Positions 11,252 to 19,085 of a stretch of DNA of 50,021 nucleotides are shown here, piece after piece. The stretch's first letter is position 1. Each line of letters starts with the position of its first letter. The stretch comes from Corynebacterium urinipleomorphum. GTDB taxonomy: Bacteria > Actinomycetota > Actinomycetes > Mycobacteriales > Mycobacteriaceae. A program made the translations under genes and the position numbers. The notes below the pieces were generated by a model that made no database searches, had not been told where the DNA came from, and worked only from the letters and a program-made list of their open reading frames with translations. The stretch spans positions 25,017 to 75,037 of the forward strand of contig NZ_LT706964.1 in assembly GCF_900155535.1 (NCBI RefSeq), given 5' to 3'.

Positions 11252-11276
11252 CGACAGACTAGGCTGGTGTGCAACC

Positions 11277-11849
11277 ATGAATGACTTTTCGCTCGACCAC
11301 CAGTTCTCCGAATCGGCTGCTGCCGTGGCGGATGCGACTATCCGGATCATCGCGTCACGGGGTCTCGACGCAGTGAGCGTGCGCGAGGTGGCCAAGGAAT
11401 CCGGATTCGCCGCGGGATCCGTGCAGTACCATGCCCCGAATAAGGAGATCCTGCTCGCGCACGCATTCATTCGTTCCATCCAGCGGCAAACCGCCCGCGT
11501 TGGCGGGGTGCAAGTGCCCGATGATGCATTCGAGGCCTGGGTCGTCCGGCTCTCCGAGCTCCTCCCCCTCGGTGGCGAGCGCCAGGAGGACGCCACGATC
11601 TGGGTCACCTACGGTTCCGCTGCGGCGACGCGTGAATGGATAGCCGACCTCTACGGTCAGGTGATCCGCGATTTCCAGAAAGCAGTCCTAGGGGTACTGG
11701 GGGACATGGAGCAGGCGGAGCGCAAAGCGCGGCTGATCACGGCGCTGGTGAACGGCCTGACCATCGACAATGTGGGCGCTGCCGAGCCGGAGGCGGATCG
11801 TGTTGTCGGAGATCTCCGCGAAGGTCTGCGCTTGATTCTCGGCGTTTAG
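11277..11849 (+). CDS. TetR/AcrR-family transcriptional regulator
   Basis: A 190-aa protein with an N-terminal helix-turn-helix (residues 15-60; VREVAKESGFAAGSVQYH is the recognition region) and a variable ligand-binding C-terminal domain of the TetR fold. ATG 11277 gives the usual short N-terminal arm; upstream in-frame starts would run through the operator. It probably represses itself and the divergent GAP-family membrane protein through the operator pair at 11223-11251. The inducer is unknown. Confidence 0.88.
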   Translation: MNDFSLDHQFSESAAAVADATIRIIASRGLDAVSVREVAKESGFAAGSVQYHAPNKEILLAHAFIRSIQRQTARVGGVQVPDDAFEAWVVRLSELLPLGGERQEDATIWVTYGSAAATREWIADLYGQVIRDFQKAVLGVLGDMEQAERKARLITALVNGLTIDNVGAAEPEADRVVGDLREGLRLILGV

Positions 11850-11999
11850 CTTCCTTCCCCAAGAAATTTCTCGGCTACCGCGGCACCCTGACGGGGTACG
11901 AAGAGATCGTTGAAGAAGGAAGATCGATGTGCCGTCGAAAGTCGCCGGTGGACAGACCGTCGAGTTCTTTGACGAGGTGTAGCGCTTCGGCCTCCCCGC
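11850..11999. other. Intergenic stretch with possible decayed coding remnant
   Basis: Between the TetR gene and the antiporter there are about 160 bp. Conceptual translation in two plus frames gives protein-like fragments, YRGTLTGYEEIVEEG and then, one frame over, IDVPSKVAGGQTVEFFDEV before a stop. This suggests a frameshifted remnant of a small gene, but it could be chance in GC-rich DNA. I do not recognise the family. Confidence 0.3.
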
Positions 12000-12014
12000 T
12001 ACCATGATCGGGTG
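12000..12014 (+). promoter_or_regulatory. Probable leaderless promoter of the antiporter gene
   Basis: TACCAT at 12000-12005 lies 6 nt before the GTG at 12012, with no ribosome site between. Confidence 0.45.
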
Positions 12015-13640
12015 ACAGTCTTCCTCGCCATTATTGGCCTCCTTCTTGCCACCGCCCTTGTAGCTGCAATCGGCGAGCGCACCGGTCTCCCGTGGCCCGC
12101 GCTGCTCACCATCGCAGTCGCTCCGGTGCTGTTCATTCCCGGCATTGAGACCGTTAGTTTGGACACTGAGCTGATCCTGCCGGTGTTCCTGCCGCCGTTG
12201 TTGTGGTCTCTGTCCCGCCGCACGAGTTGGGCCATGATCCGCGCGCAGGTGCACGTTGTGCTCGTGATGTCGGTGGTACTGGTCTTCCTCACTGTCGCGG
12301 CGCTGACGGCGACAGCGATGTGGCTTATGCCCGGCATCGGTCTCGCGGGGGCGATGGTGCTGGCAGCGGCTATCGCGCCGCCCGACCCGGTAGCCGTAGA
12401 TGCCGTGGCGGGACCCGCGGGGATTCCGAAACGCATCACCGGCACTCTGCAAACAGAGGGACTGTTCAACGACGCGGCCTCCATCGTTGCGTTCAACGTG
12501 GCGCTCGCTGCCCTGGTCGCCGGGGGCGAGGTCGACTTCGCCGAGGGATTCCTCAAATTCCTCTACGCCGCTGCTGCCGCCGTGATCATCGGTCTAGTGG
12601 TTGGCCGCTTGTCGGCGATGTTCGTGAACACTGTTCCCGATTCCGTCATCCGCACCGCGTTCACATGGGTGCTCCCCTTCGCTATTTACGTTGCGGCTGA
12701 GGAGATTCACGCGTCGGGAGTGATCGCGATCGTGATCGCCGCCGTTGAGATGTCGTCGCGCGCCTCATTCAGCGCCGAGGACCGACTCTCAGGCCAATCC
12801 TTCTGGGAGACAGTGGAATTGCTGTTCACCGGCGTTGCTTTCGGCCTCATCGGAATGAGTGTGCGCGACGCAATCGACGATGCCGGGACAAAAGTCGCGG
12901 AAGCGCTCCTCATCGGGTTCGTCCTCTCTGCCGTCGCCTTCGTTGTGAGGTTCGCCTGCATGTGGGTGCTCTACCAGTTCAAGAAACGGATGAATCGGAC
13001 CGACGTTGCTCCGCTGCGCATGCAGGAAGTGCTGCTCATGACCTGGGCCGGTATGCGCGGCTTGGTCACCTTGGCACTCGTGCTGTCCATTCCTGCCGGA
13101 ACAACGCAGTACCACCACGAATTCTCCGTCATCGCCCTCAGCGTGCTCACCTTCACCATGGTCATTCCCGGCCTGCTTCTGCCGTGGCTCGTGGGCAAGC
13201 TCGACCTAGATTCCGGTCCGGATGCGCAAGGCGATAGGGTCAACGCCGAGCTCAACCAGCGGGTGTACCAAGCTGCCCGCAAAGCCGTGCAAGAGTATGG
13301 ACCCGAGTACGCGCCCGAAGCCTACGACATGGTTCAGGAGTGGCTGAACGCAATGGCGGAGAAGCGGCATGTGGATCCGGAGGGGTCCAAGGAGCGTCGA
13401 AAAGCATTTGCGCGAGCGCGACAAGCTGCTGCTGACATGCAACGCATCGCGCTTGAAGCAGCAACTGCCGAGATGCAGCAAGCTCGCCGGGAGCGGCGCT
13501 ACAACCCCGCGGACGTGGACGCGGTGCTTGACGAGATCGACCGGATGGTCATCGCGAGTGAGCGGGACGCTTTCGCGTCCCCGGGGCAGATGATCGCACA
13601 GCGAGACCCCAGACAGCCACCACGAACGGCAGCGCCATGA
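12012..13640 (+). CDS. Na+/H+ antiporter, CPA1 (NhaP/NhaG-like) family
   Basis: A 542-aa membrane protein with about 12 hydrophobic segments over residues 1-400. It carries the CPA1 signatures AIAPPDPVAVDAVAG (residues 119-133) and EGLFNDAASIVAFN (residues 149-162), where the acidic residues take part in cation/proton exchange. The C-terminal 140 residues are a hydrophilic, helical cytoplasmic tail. It would exchange Na+ (or K+) for H+ and serve pH or salt tolerance. The last 92 bp overlap the end of the convergent GT87 gene. Confidence 0.9.
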   Translation: MTVFLAIIGLLLATALVAAIGERTGLPWPALLTIAVAPVLFIPGIETVSLDTELILPVFLPPLLWSLSRRTSWAMIRAQVHVVLVMSVVLVFLTVAALTATAMWLMPGIGLAGAMVLAAAIAPPDPVAVDAVAGPAGIPKRITGTLQTEGLFNDAASIVAFNVALAALVAGGEVDFAEGFLKFLYAAAAAVIIGLVVGRLSAMFVNTVPDSVIRTAFTWVLPFAIYVAAEEIHASGVIAIVIAAVEMSSRASFSAEDRLSGQSFWETVELLFTGVAFGLIGMSVRDAIDDAGTKVAEALLIGFVLSAVAFVVRFACMWVLYQFKKRMNRTDVAPLRMQEVLLMTWAGMRGLVTLALVLSIPAGTTQYHHEFSVIALSVLTFTMVIPGLLLPWLVGKLDLDSGPDAQGDRVNAELNQRVYQAARKAVQEYGPEYAPEAYDMVQEWLNAMAEKRHVDPEGSKERRKAFARARQAAADMQRIALEAATAEMQQARRERRYNPADVDAVLDEIDRMVIASERDAFASPGQMIAQRDPRQPPRTAAP

Positions 13641-14805
13641 ACATGTAGGACGGCATGTGGCCGGGCTGCTCATCAAACGCCTCAACCCCCGTCGCCGGCC
13701 AAACAGGGTTGGCGAAGGTGAAGAGCAGCACGACGATCGTGACCGGCCAATGCATGGGGGAGTGGCGGCGGCACACCGTGAGCACGAACGGGATGAACCA
13801 GATGGCGTAGTAGAACTGCATCAGCCCGCTGGCCATGAAGCCGCCGGCGAAGCACACGGCCACCGCGGTGAAACAGAACATCACTGGGTCGATGTCCTTC
13901 CACCGCCACAAAGCGGCGATGGCGGCGAGCGTGCCCGCCACCATGAGGACCGTCAGCACAGTCACCACAGCATCAGGCCACTCGAGTACGATGCCGAGGC
14001 CGGCGATCGAGCCGTTGAAACGCGGCCGGGGTTCGCTCAAATAGGGGACCAGGTTAGTGAAGAACAGCTCGGGTTCCGCGATGGTGAACCACCCGAAAAT
14101 GAACGTCGCCGCCGCCACAAGAGCGGCGATGACGACAACGGCGACTTGGGCGTAGGCCAGAGACACAATGAAGAGCACGCCGAACTGCGGCTTGATGGAC
14201 ACGGCGACCCCAGCTATGACTCCGGCGATCCACGCTTCCGGCCGGTTGAAATGCCCGAGCCACCCCACGTGTTGTTCGCGTAGGCGCAGGGAAAACCATA
14301 CGAACAGAACGAGGAGCAGCAGTAGGAAACCGTTGATGTTGGTCAACACCAGCGTGGTACGGACCGGCTCCGGCGTGATGAAGAAGAAACTCACAGCGAC
14401 TGGGAAGATGACGTGAAACCAGCGCGGGGCGACCATTCGCGTGGCAATCGCGATCGCTCCGATCACGCACGCGGCACCCAAGTAGGCCATGACGGCGCGC
14501 GCCATGGCCTCATTCGGGAACAATCCCACCGGCGAAATCAGCACGGTGCCCGCCGGACTGTAGAGGTAGTGCGGCATATCGATCGTGTAGTCCGAGTTGA
14601 ACACGGGCTCGCCGGCAAGGTACTTCCTCGCTGCATTCCAGATCGGAGTGAAGTCCGTGCCGGGGTTTGCGGCGGGAAGCATGAGCGCTGTCCGGAACAG
14701 CACAAACATCATCAGCGTGTACAGCAGCGGCGGCGCCACACGAAGTGCCTGGTTGGCCTTGACCGTGGGAATGCGGCGGGTGGCTATGGAGTCGTCGATA
14801 TGCAC
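13549..14805 (-). CDS. GT87-family (DUF2029) polyprenol-phosphate-dependent glycosyltransferase, membrane protein
   Basis: A 418-aa protein with about ten membrane segments. An early periplasmic-loop acidic motif (GTDFTPIWNAARKYLAGEPV, residues 49-68) and KPQFG near residue 207 match GT-C enzymes of family GT87, which includes the arabinofuranosyltransferase AftC and mannosyltransferases of lipomannan. It would transfer a sugar from decaprenyl phosphate on the outer face of the membrane. Position between glf and glfT2 supports a cell-wall glycan role, but donor and acceptor cannot be read from sequence. The short basic C-terminus overlaps the antiporter gene. Confidence 0.75.
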   Translation of the reverse strand: MHIDDSIATRRIPTVKANQALRVAPPLLYTLMMFVLFRTALMLPAANPGTDFTPIWNAARKYLAGEPVFNSDYTIDMPHYLYSPAGTVLISPVGLFPNEAMARAVMAYLGAACVIGAIAIATRMVAPRWFHVIFPVAVSFFFITPEPVRTTLVLTNINGFLLLLLVLFVWFSLRLREQHVGWLGHFNRPEAWIAGVIAGVAVSIKPQFGVLFIVSLAYAQVAVVVIAALVAAATFIFGWFTIAEPELFFTNLVPYLSEPRPRFNGSIAGLGIVLEWPDAVVTVLTVLMVAGTLAAIAALWRWKDIDPVMFCFTAVAVCFAGGFMASGLMQFYYAIWFIPFVLTVCRRHSPMHWPVTIVVLLFTFANPVWPATGVEAFDEQPGHMPSYMFMALPFVVAVWGLAVRSSAPGTRKRPAHSR

Positions 14806-15125
14806 AGCGCGGAGATTAGCACGCCAAAAAATCTACAGGCGCACCGAAAGTGACGTAGAGGTAAACACATGGGGCAGCGTGTAGCGAAATAGGTTAACTA
14901 CGGGTAAACGTCCTGTATGTCTGTCACCCCTCAGAATTACATTCAGCGCGTACGGCCAGGTAAAAGGCTATGTAATTCGTTGACATCTATCAATGCTTGT
15001 TGTTTACCAACTATCTGCTAAAGTTAACGACAGGTTAACAAAGAGCGAAGCTCGAAACCTTGTCCGGGGTTTCCCTCGGGCACACCTTCAACTTCATGGC
15101 AATCAGAAAACGAAAGGAGGATGCC
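14806..15125. promoter_or_regulatory. 320-bp divergent regulatory region with 11-bp-spaced direct repeats
   Basis: This AT-richer stretch separates the GT87 gene from the three-helix-bundle gene. It holds GGTTAAC (14892-14898) with GGTAAAC (14903-14909), and GTTAAC (15023-15028) with GTTAAC (15034-15039). In both pairs the half-sites are 11 bp apart, the spacing used by OmpR/PhoB-family regulators such as MtrA. A further GGTAAAC is at 14860-14866. TTGACA at 14980-14985 is a candidate -35 for rightward transcription. Confidence 0.5.
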
Positions 15126-15359
15126 ATGATCGCAATCAACAACATTTCCAAGGACCTGCACGCTCGGTTCGACGAGGAACTCGGCGCACACATCGTCGAG
15201 ACGATCTTCCGCGACACCTTGAGCGAGCACCTGCAGCATGCGAGCGTGACCGATTGGGTCCCCGTGCTCGCCGGCCGCGATGCAGCCGATAGGCTCGTGC
15301 GCTTCGCAGACGGCACCCTCGATACCGGCGACCGCTCCGGATCCTTGATTGCCGCATAA
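15126..15359 (+). CDS. Small three-helix-bundle dimerization domain protein
   Basis: The 77-aa product has a conserved pattern (residues 9-50: DLHARFDEELG, then VTDWVPVLAGRDAADRL) seen in the short actinobacterial 'three-helix bundle dimerization' proteins of unknown function. ATG 15126 is chosen because a perfect AAAGGAGG lies at 15113-15120, 5 nt before it. A rho-independent terminator follows 14 bp after the stop, so it is a single-gene transcript with its own regulated promoter region. I infer a small soluble regulatory or adaptor protein, without knowing the partner. Confidence 0.7.
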   Translation: MIAINNISKDLHARFDEELGAHIVETIFRDTLSEHLQHASVTDWVPVLAGRDAADRLVRFADGTLDTGDRSGSLIAA

Positions 15360-15373
15360 CGCGAACCGAATCT

Positions 15374-15409
15374 GCCTCGTTCCAGGAACTCCCTGGTGCG
15401 GGGCTTTTT
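15374..15409 (+). terminator. Rho-independent terminator
   Basis: GCCTCG (15374-15379) pairs with CGGGGC (15399-15404), and CCAGG pairs with CCTGG inside it around an AACTC loop. TTTTT follows at 15405-15409. It lies just past the three-helix-bundle gene and before the stop of the convergent HNH gene. Confidence 0.85.
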
Positions 15410-15413
15410 CGTT

Positions 15414-16652
15414 CTACACATTCACAGGTTCGCGCGCGGTGTCCGAGAACGAGTCGATGTCCTCCCACTTCTCCCTCTCAGGATGGGGCGTCATCGAGTT
15501 GTCGCGCCGGGTCGTCGAATGATTGTCGGAAACGAACGCCGATCCATCGCCCATGAAAAAGCGGATTTGGTGACCGTGCCGCTCGATTTGCGCCCAGCCG
15601 TCAGTCACGAGTGAATGGCAGGCGCTGCACAACGGGATGAGGTTGTCCAAATTCGTTTCGCCGCCGTCGGCCCACTCCTCCATATGGTGGATCTCCATGA
15701 ACCGGGTGTGCGTGCAACCCGGCATTGCGCACTGGTGGCCCCACATGGTCATCAGAGCATTGACCTGCGCATCCGTCGCTAAGCGTTGTGCGCGCCCGAC
15801 GTTGAGAATGAGCCCGGCACTGTCTGCGACGTTGAGGCGCGCTAACCCGTTGGCCACCAGATTCGTCAGTGCCTTGGAGGGCACCTTCGGTGCCGTTGGC
15901 ATGTAGGCGTGACCGTCAGCATTGAGCACGATGTTGACGTGTGCGCCCGGAGTGCGCAAGGTGTTGGTGGCTTTTGTGCGCACCATGTGGACCATTCCCA
16001 TGAAGGACTGGAGCAATGACCGCCCGATGGGCATACCGTAGCCAGAGACAGTTTGGCGCGCCGGCCGGGCCTCTTCCGCTGCAGACTGTTGCTCTGCGTG
16101 TTCCTGCTCGTAATAAGCAGTCTCGCCGATTTTCAGGGCGGCTTTGAATAGGGCACCGTCGGTGCCGCTCATGACTAGTTCAGCAGCCACCTCGCCACTC
16201 GGGAGATCCTTAACGCGCAGGTAATGATCGGGTTTCTCCGGCTCTGGCTCTGCGGTTTCTTTTCCTGCGAGGTATCTCTTCATTTGCTCGTGGCCGAGCT
16301 CCTTGGCGGCTTCAACAAGCTCTACCTCGTTGTCCGGGGTCAGATACTTGAGCAGTAGGCGCACAGTGGAGTAATCGATCTCGGCGGCGCGGAATGCCTG
16401 CATAAGAAAGGTGAAGTGCACCGCCTGCCTGGAGACACGCTGCCATTCGTACGCGGTGGACGCCGCAACACCGAATTCACGCACAAGCCATGACGACGTA
16501 CACGATGAGCCGAAGGCCTGTGCGAAGTTGTTAACGTCGAAGTCATATATGAGTTGGAGCAGCTCGGCCTTGTTCTTAGTCATCGCTTGGAACAAGTGTC
16601 GGATTCGGTCGACGAGGAGTATCACGTCGTTGTCGTACTTCAGCGTCCGCAT
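15414..16652 (-). CDS. HNH endonuclease signature protein (DUF222/13E12-like)
   Basis: A 412-aa protein from ATG 16652; the open frame continues upstream through the hairpin repeats but an AGGT ribosome site and the domain pattern favour this start. The N-terminal two thirds are helical and resemble the DUF222 region of the mycobacterial 13E12 repeat family. The C-terminal HNH domain shows CAMPGC, then EIHHMEEWADGG, then NLIPLCSACH: paired cysteines for a structural zinc and the catalytic histidines. These genes are multicopy and mobile-like in actinobacteria, and their role is not settled. Its tail is Asp/Ser/Glu-rich. Confidence 0.85.
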   Translation of the reverse strand: MRTLKYDNDVILLVDRIRHLFQAMTKNKAELLQLIYDFDVNNFAQAFGSSCTSSWLVREFGVAASTAYEWQRVSRQAVHFTFLMQAFRAAEIDYSTVRLLLKYLTPDNEVELVEAAKELGHEQMKRYLAGKETAEPEPEKPDHYLRVKDLPSGEVAAELVMSGTDGALFKAALKIGETAYYEQEHAEQQSAAEEARPARQTVSGYGMPIGRSLLQSFMGMVHMVRTKATNTLRTPGAHVNIVLNADGHAYMPTAPKVPSKALTNLVANGLARLNVADSAGLILNVGRAQRLATDAQVNALMTMWGHQCAMPGCTHTRFMEIHHMEEWADGGETNLDNLIPLCSACHSLVTDGWAQIERHGHQIRFFMGDGSAFVSDNHSTTRRDNSMTPHPEREKWEDIDSFSDTAREPVNV

Positions 16653-16695
16653 GTGTTTACCTGCCGTTTTGTCGTTGGTTTGAAGGTTTGAACGG

Positions 16696-16701
16696 ACTGT
16701 A
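16696..16701 (-). promoter_or_regulatory. Candidate -10 box of the HNH gene
   Basis: TACAGT on the minus strand, 43 bp before the ATG, with no convincing -35. A weak call. Confidence 0.3.
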
Positions 16702-16743
16702 CAAAACGGAGTGAACCATCGACGTGGGCTCAAGACCGGGGCC

Positions 16744-16752
16744 TGTGGATAA
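16744..16752 (-). other. Perfect DnaA-box 9-mer
   Basis: TTATCCACA on the minus strand. It is a lone site with no cluster and no AT-rich unwinding element, so it does not mark an origin; it could titrate DnaA or be chance. Confidence 0.35.
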
Positions 16753-16774
16753 CTTCGGGGCACCCGACATCCCG

Positions 16775-16800
16775 AACTATGCCCTGCATAGTTCCTGCGG
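16775..16800 (+). repeat. Hairpin repeat upstream of glfT2, copy 1
   Basis: AACTATGC (16775-16782) and GCATAGTT (16786-16793) form an 8-bp stem with a CCT loop, followed by CCTGCGG. This is the most complete copy of three. Confidence 0.8.
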
Positions 16801-16881
16801 TTTTCGGAGCCGCCCGGCGGGAAACGTCCGGCATGAGTCGCGCGGCAAGATTCGAACGGTGCGCGGTCAGAGAGAGGCCCG

Positions 16882-16906
16882 ACTATGCCCTGCATAGTTC
16901 CTGCGG
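16882..16906 (+). repeat. Hairpin repeat upstream of glfT2, copy 2
   Basis: ACTATGC-CCT-GCATAGT plus TCCTGCGG. The core matches copy 1 exactly, starts 106 bp after it, and the left arm has lost its outer A. Confidence 0.8.
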
Positions 16907-16985
16907 ATTTCAACGCAGATCAGGCAGCGGGGTAAGCCGCTTCCGCCTGCCCGCGAGAAGCGGATCGTAGGGAAGCGTCCACGAC

Positions 16986-17009
16986 CTATGCCCTGCATAG
17001 TTCCTGCGG
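16986..17009 (+). repeat. Hairpin repeat upstream of glfT2, copy 3
   Basis: CTATGC-CCT-GCATAG plus TTCCTGCGG, 103 bp after copy 2. The left arm's preceding base is C, which shortens the stem by one more pair. It ends about 120 bp before the glfT2 start. Confidence 0.8.
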
Positions 17010-17116
17010 TTCTTCGGAACGTACTCAACTGATATTCAGGGGCGGATGCCGTTGGTAGCCGCCAGTATTACGGCCTGCTCCCGCGCGCCGGGCCAGGGCG
17101 TGTCCGGCCCAGCTAT

Positions 17117-17132
17117 TACCCTTGAGTCCGTG
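17117..17132 (+). promoter_or_regulatory. Probable leaderless glfT2 promoter
   Basis: TACCCT at 17117-17122 lies 7 nt before GTG 17130. This supports the GTG as the true start of glfT2, rather than an ATG 84 bp upstream. Confidence 0.45.
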
Positions 17133-19085
17133 AATGACATGAAAGCTGTCGACGTCCTGCAACGTATTTTGTTGCCCCGCAAAGGTGAGCCGCACGATGT
17201 GCGAATGCTCTACCTCATCGAGTCGGAGCAGAATACTCAACGGGTGAGCTGGCCGGACCGTTCGCGGGTGAGCGTTCCTGAGGGGGCGGAGGTCTCCTTC
17301 CAGACGTACTTCAACGCGTTTCCAGCTTCCTACTGGCGCCGTTGGTCCCAATTGGACACGGTGGTGCTGGGCATGGACGTCGAGGGTGCGGCGACGATTT
17401 CGGTGTACCGCTCTAAACAGGACGGGACTCGCATCTCCGTCCTCAACGTCAGTGCGGCGGATGAGCGTGTGGAGATCCCTCTGCCGCTGCGCAACTTTGA
17501 GGACGGCGGCTGGCTCTGGTTCGATGTGACGACTGAGACGGGGCAGGGCGAGACACAGATCAGCAATGCTGGCTGGTACGCGCCGTGCGAGCCGGGCGAG
17601 CAGGTGTTGCCGGACGGAACAACGATCGCGCCGTCTGAGAAGAAGGTCGCGGTGGGCATTCCCACGTTCAACCGTCCGCGCGACGCGGTCAACGCTTTGC
17701 ATGCGCTGGCGGAAGACCCGCTGGTGCTCGGCGCGATCACGGATGTGCTCATGCCGGACCAGGGCGACCAGCACCCGGCGGATGAGCCCGATTTCGCTGA
17801 AGCGGAAGAGAACCTCCAGGGGCGTCTCAAGATTTTCGGCCAGGGCAATCTCGGCGGATCTGGCGGTTACTCGCGCATCATGTACGAAGCGCTGCACCAG
17901 ACGGATGCACCGTTCATCCTGTACATGGACGACGACATTGCGATCGAGCCGGATTCGATTCTGCGCGCGGTGCAGGTGGCACGGTACGCCAAGAGCCCGA
18001 TCCTGGTGGGCGGGCAGATGCTCAACCTGCAGGACCGCAGTCAGCTGCGCACCTCCGGTGAGCAGGTCAACCGCGGCGACTTCATGTGGGGCGGCGCGCC
18101 GCATGCCGTGTACGACCACGACTTCGCCAAGTATCCGCTCGGCTACGTGGGTACGGAGGAAGAAGACCTCGACCCCCGCAAGACCACGTCGCGTCCGCTG
18201 CACAGGCGTATCGACGTTGAATTCAACGGTTGGTGGATGTGCCTCTTCCCCCGCGTTGTGGCAGAGAAAATGGGATTGCCGCTGCCGTTGTTCATCAAGT
18301 GGGACGACACGGAATACTCCCTGCGTGCAGGGCAGGCAGGCTTTCCCACGGTCACCTGGCCCGGTGCCGCCATCTGGCACATGGCCTGGGCGGACAAGGA
18401 CGATGCGATTGACTGGCAGGCGTACTTCCACCTGCGCAACCGCCTGATCGTTGCAGCGATGTACCTCGAGGGCGACCCGAAGGGGCTGTTGAAGTCCATC
18501 GCCAAGTCCACCGCGAAGCACTACTTGTGCATGGAATATTCCACGATGGCCATCCAGAACGAGGCGATGAAGGACTTCCTTAAAGGACCCGACCAGCTCT
18601 TCGACATTCTTGAGTCGGCGCTGCCACGGATCCAGGGCATCCGCAAGGACTACCCGGACGCCCAGGTCATCGCGTCAGCGGCGGATCTTCCCGCCCCGAC
18701 GGGCGCGCCGGGAGTGCCGACGAAGAAGTTCGGTGGTCGCCTAGCCCGGGTGAAGAAGATCCCGCTGGCAATCAAGGGTGCTTTGCACCTGCGCAAACCG
18801 GAAGATCGTGCGCACTGGGAAGCCCCGCAGCTCAACCTGACGGCGGAGGAAGCCCGCTGGTACACGCTCTCCCGCGTGGATTCCGCGACGGTGTCCACTG
18901 CTGGCGGCACTGGCGTGGCCTTCCGCAAGCGCGACAAGGAGCTGGCTACTGATCTCGCGAACGAGCAAAAGGAGCTGCGCGCGGAGATCAGGGAGCGGTG
19001 GCCGGAGCTCACCCGCGCGTACCGCGAGGCGAAGCCGAAGCTGACCAGCCACGAGAACTGGGAGAAGATCTTCGATGAGCAATAA
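17130..19085 (+). CDS. glfT2: Galactofuranosyltransferase GlfT2
   Basis: This bifunctional GT2 enzyme polymerises the galactan chain from UDP-galactofuranose with alternating beta-1,5 and beta-1,6 bonds on the inner membrane face. From GTG 17130 it has 651 aa, close to the mycobacterial enzyme, and recognisable similarity begins at once (LLPRKGEPHDVR). An N-terminal beta-sandwich (FNAFPASYWRRW) precedes the GT-A domain with GIPTFNRP, GNLGGSGGYSR, the metal site MDDDI, the catalytic-region KWDDTEYSLR and the IWHMAW histidine. The upstream in-frame ATG at 17046 would add 28 unrelated residues. The PAP2 gene overlaps its end by 11 bp. Confidence 0.96.
   Translation: MNDMKAVDVLQRILLPRKGEPHDVRMLYLIESEQNTQRVSWPDRSRVSVPEGAEVSFQTYFNAFPASYWRRWSQLDTVVLGMDVEGAATISVYRSKQDGTRISVLNVSAADERVEIPLPLRNFEDGGWLWFDVTTETGQGETQISNAGWYAPCEPGEQVLPDGTTIAPSEKKVAVGIPTFNRPRDAVNALHALAEDPLVLGAITDVLMPDQGDQHPADEPDFAEAEENLQGRLKIFGQGNLGGSGGYSRIMYEALHQTDAPFILYMDDDIAIEPDSILRAVQVARYAKSPILVGGQMLNLQDRSQLRTSGEQVNRGDFMWGGAPHAVYDHDFAKYPLGYVGTEEEDLDPRKTTSRPLHRRIDVEFNGWWMCLFPRVVAEKMGLPLPLFIKWDDTEYSLRAGQAGFPTVTWPGAAIWHMAWADKDDAIDWQAYFHLRNRLIVAAMYLEGDPKGLLKSIAKSTAKHYLCMEYSTMAIQNEAMKDFLKGPDQLFDILESALPRIQGIRKDYPDAQVIASAADLPAPTGAPGVPTKKFGGRLARVKKIPLAIKGALHLRKPEDRAHWEAPQLNLTAEEARWYTLSRVDSATVSTAGGTGVAFRKRDKELATDLANEQKELRAEIRERWPELTRAYREAKPKLTSHENWEKIFDEQ

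Noticed and set aside
16744..16752. Replication origin at the DnaA box
   Set aside because: A single box, no cluster, no AT-rich unwinding region, and no dnaA or dnaN nearby.
16838..16862. tRNA T-loop-like GTTCGAATC on the minus strand
   Set aside because: No acceptor stem, D-arm or anticodon arm can be built around it.
16775..17009. CRISPR array
   Set aside because: Only three repeats with 78-82-bp intervals, which is too long for spacers, and no cas genes in the window.
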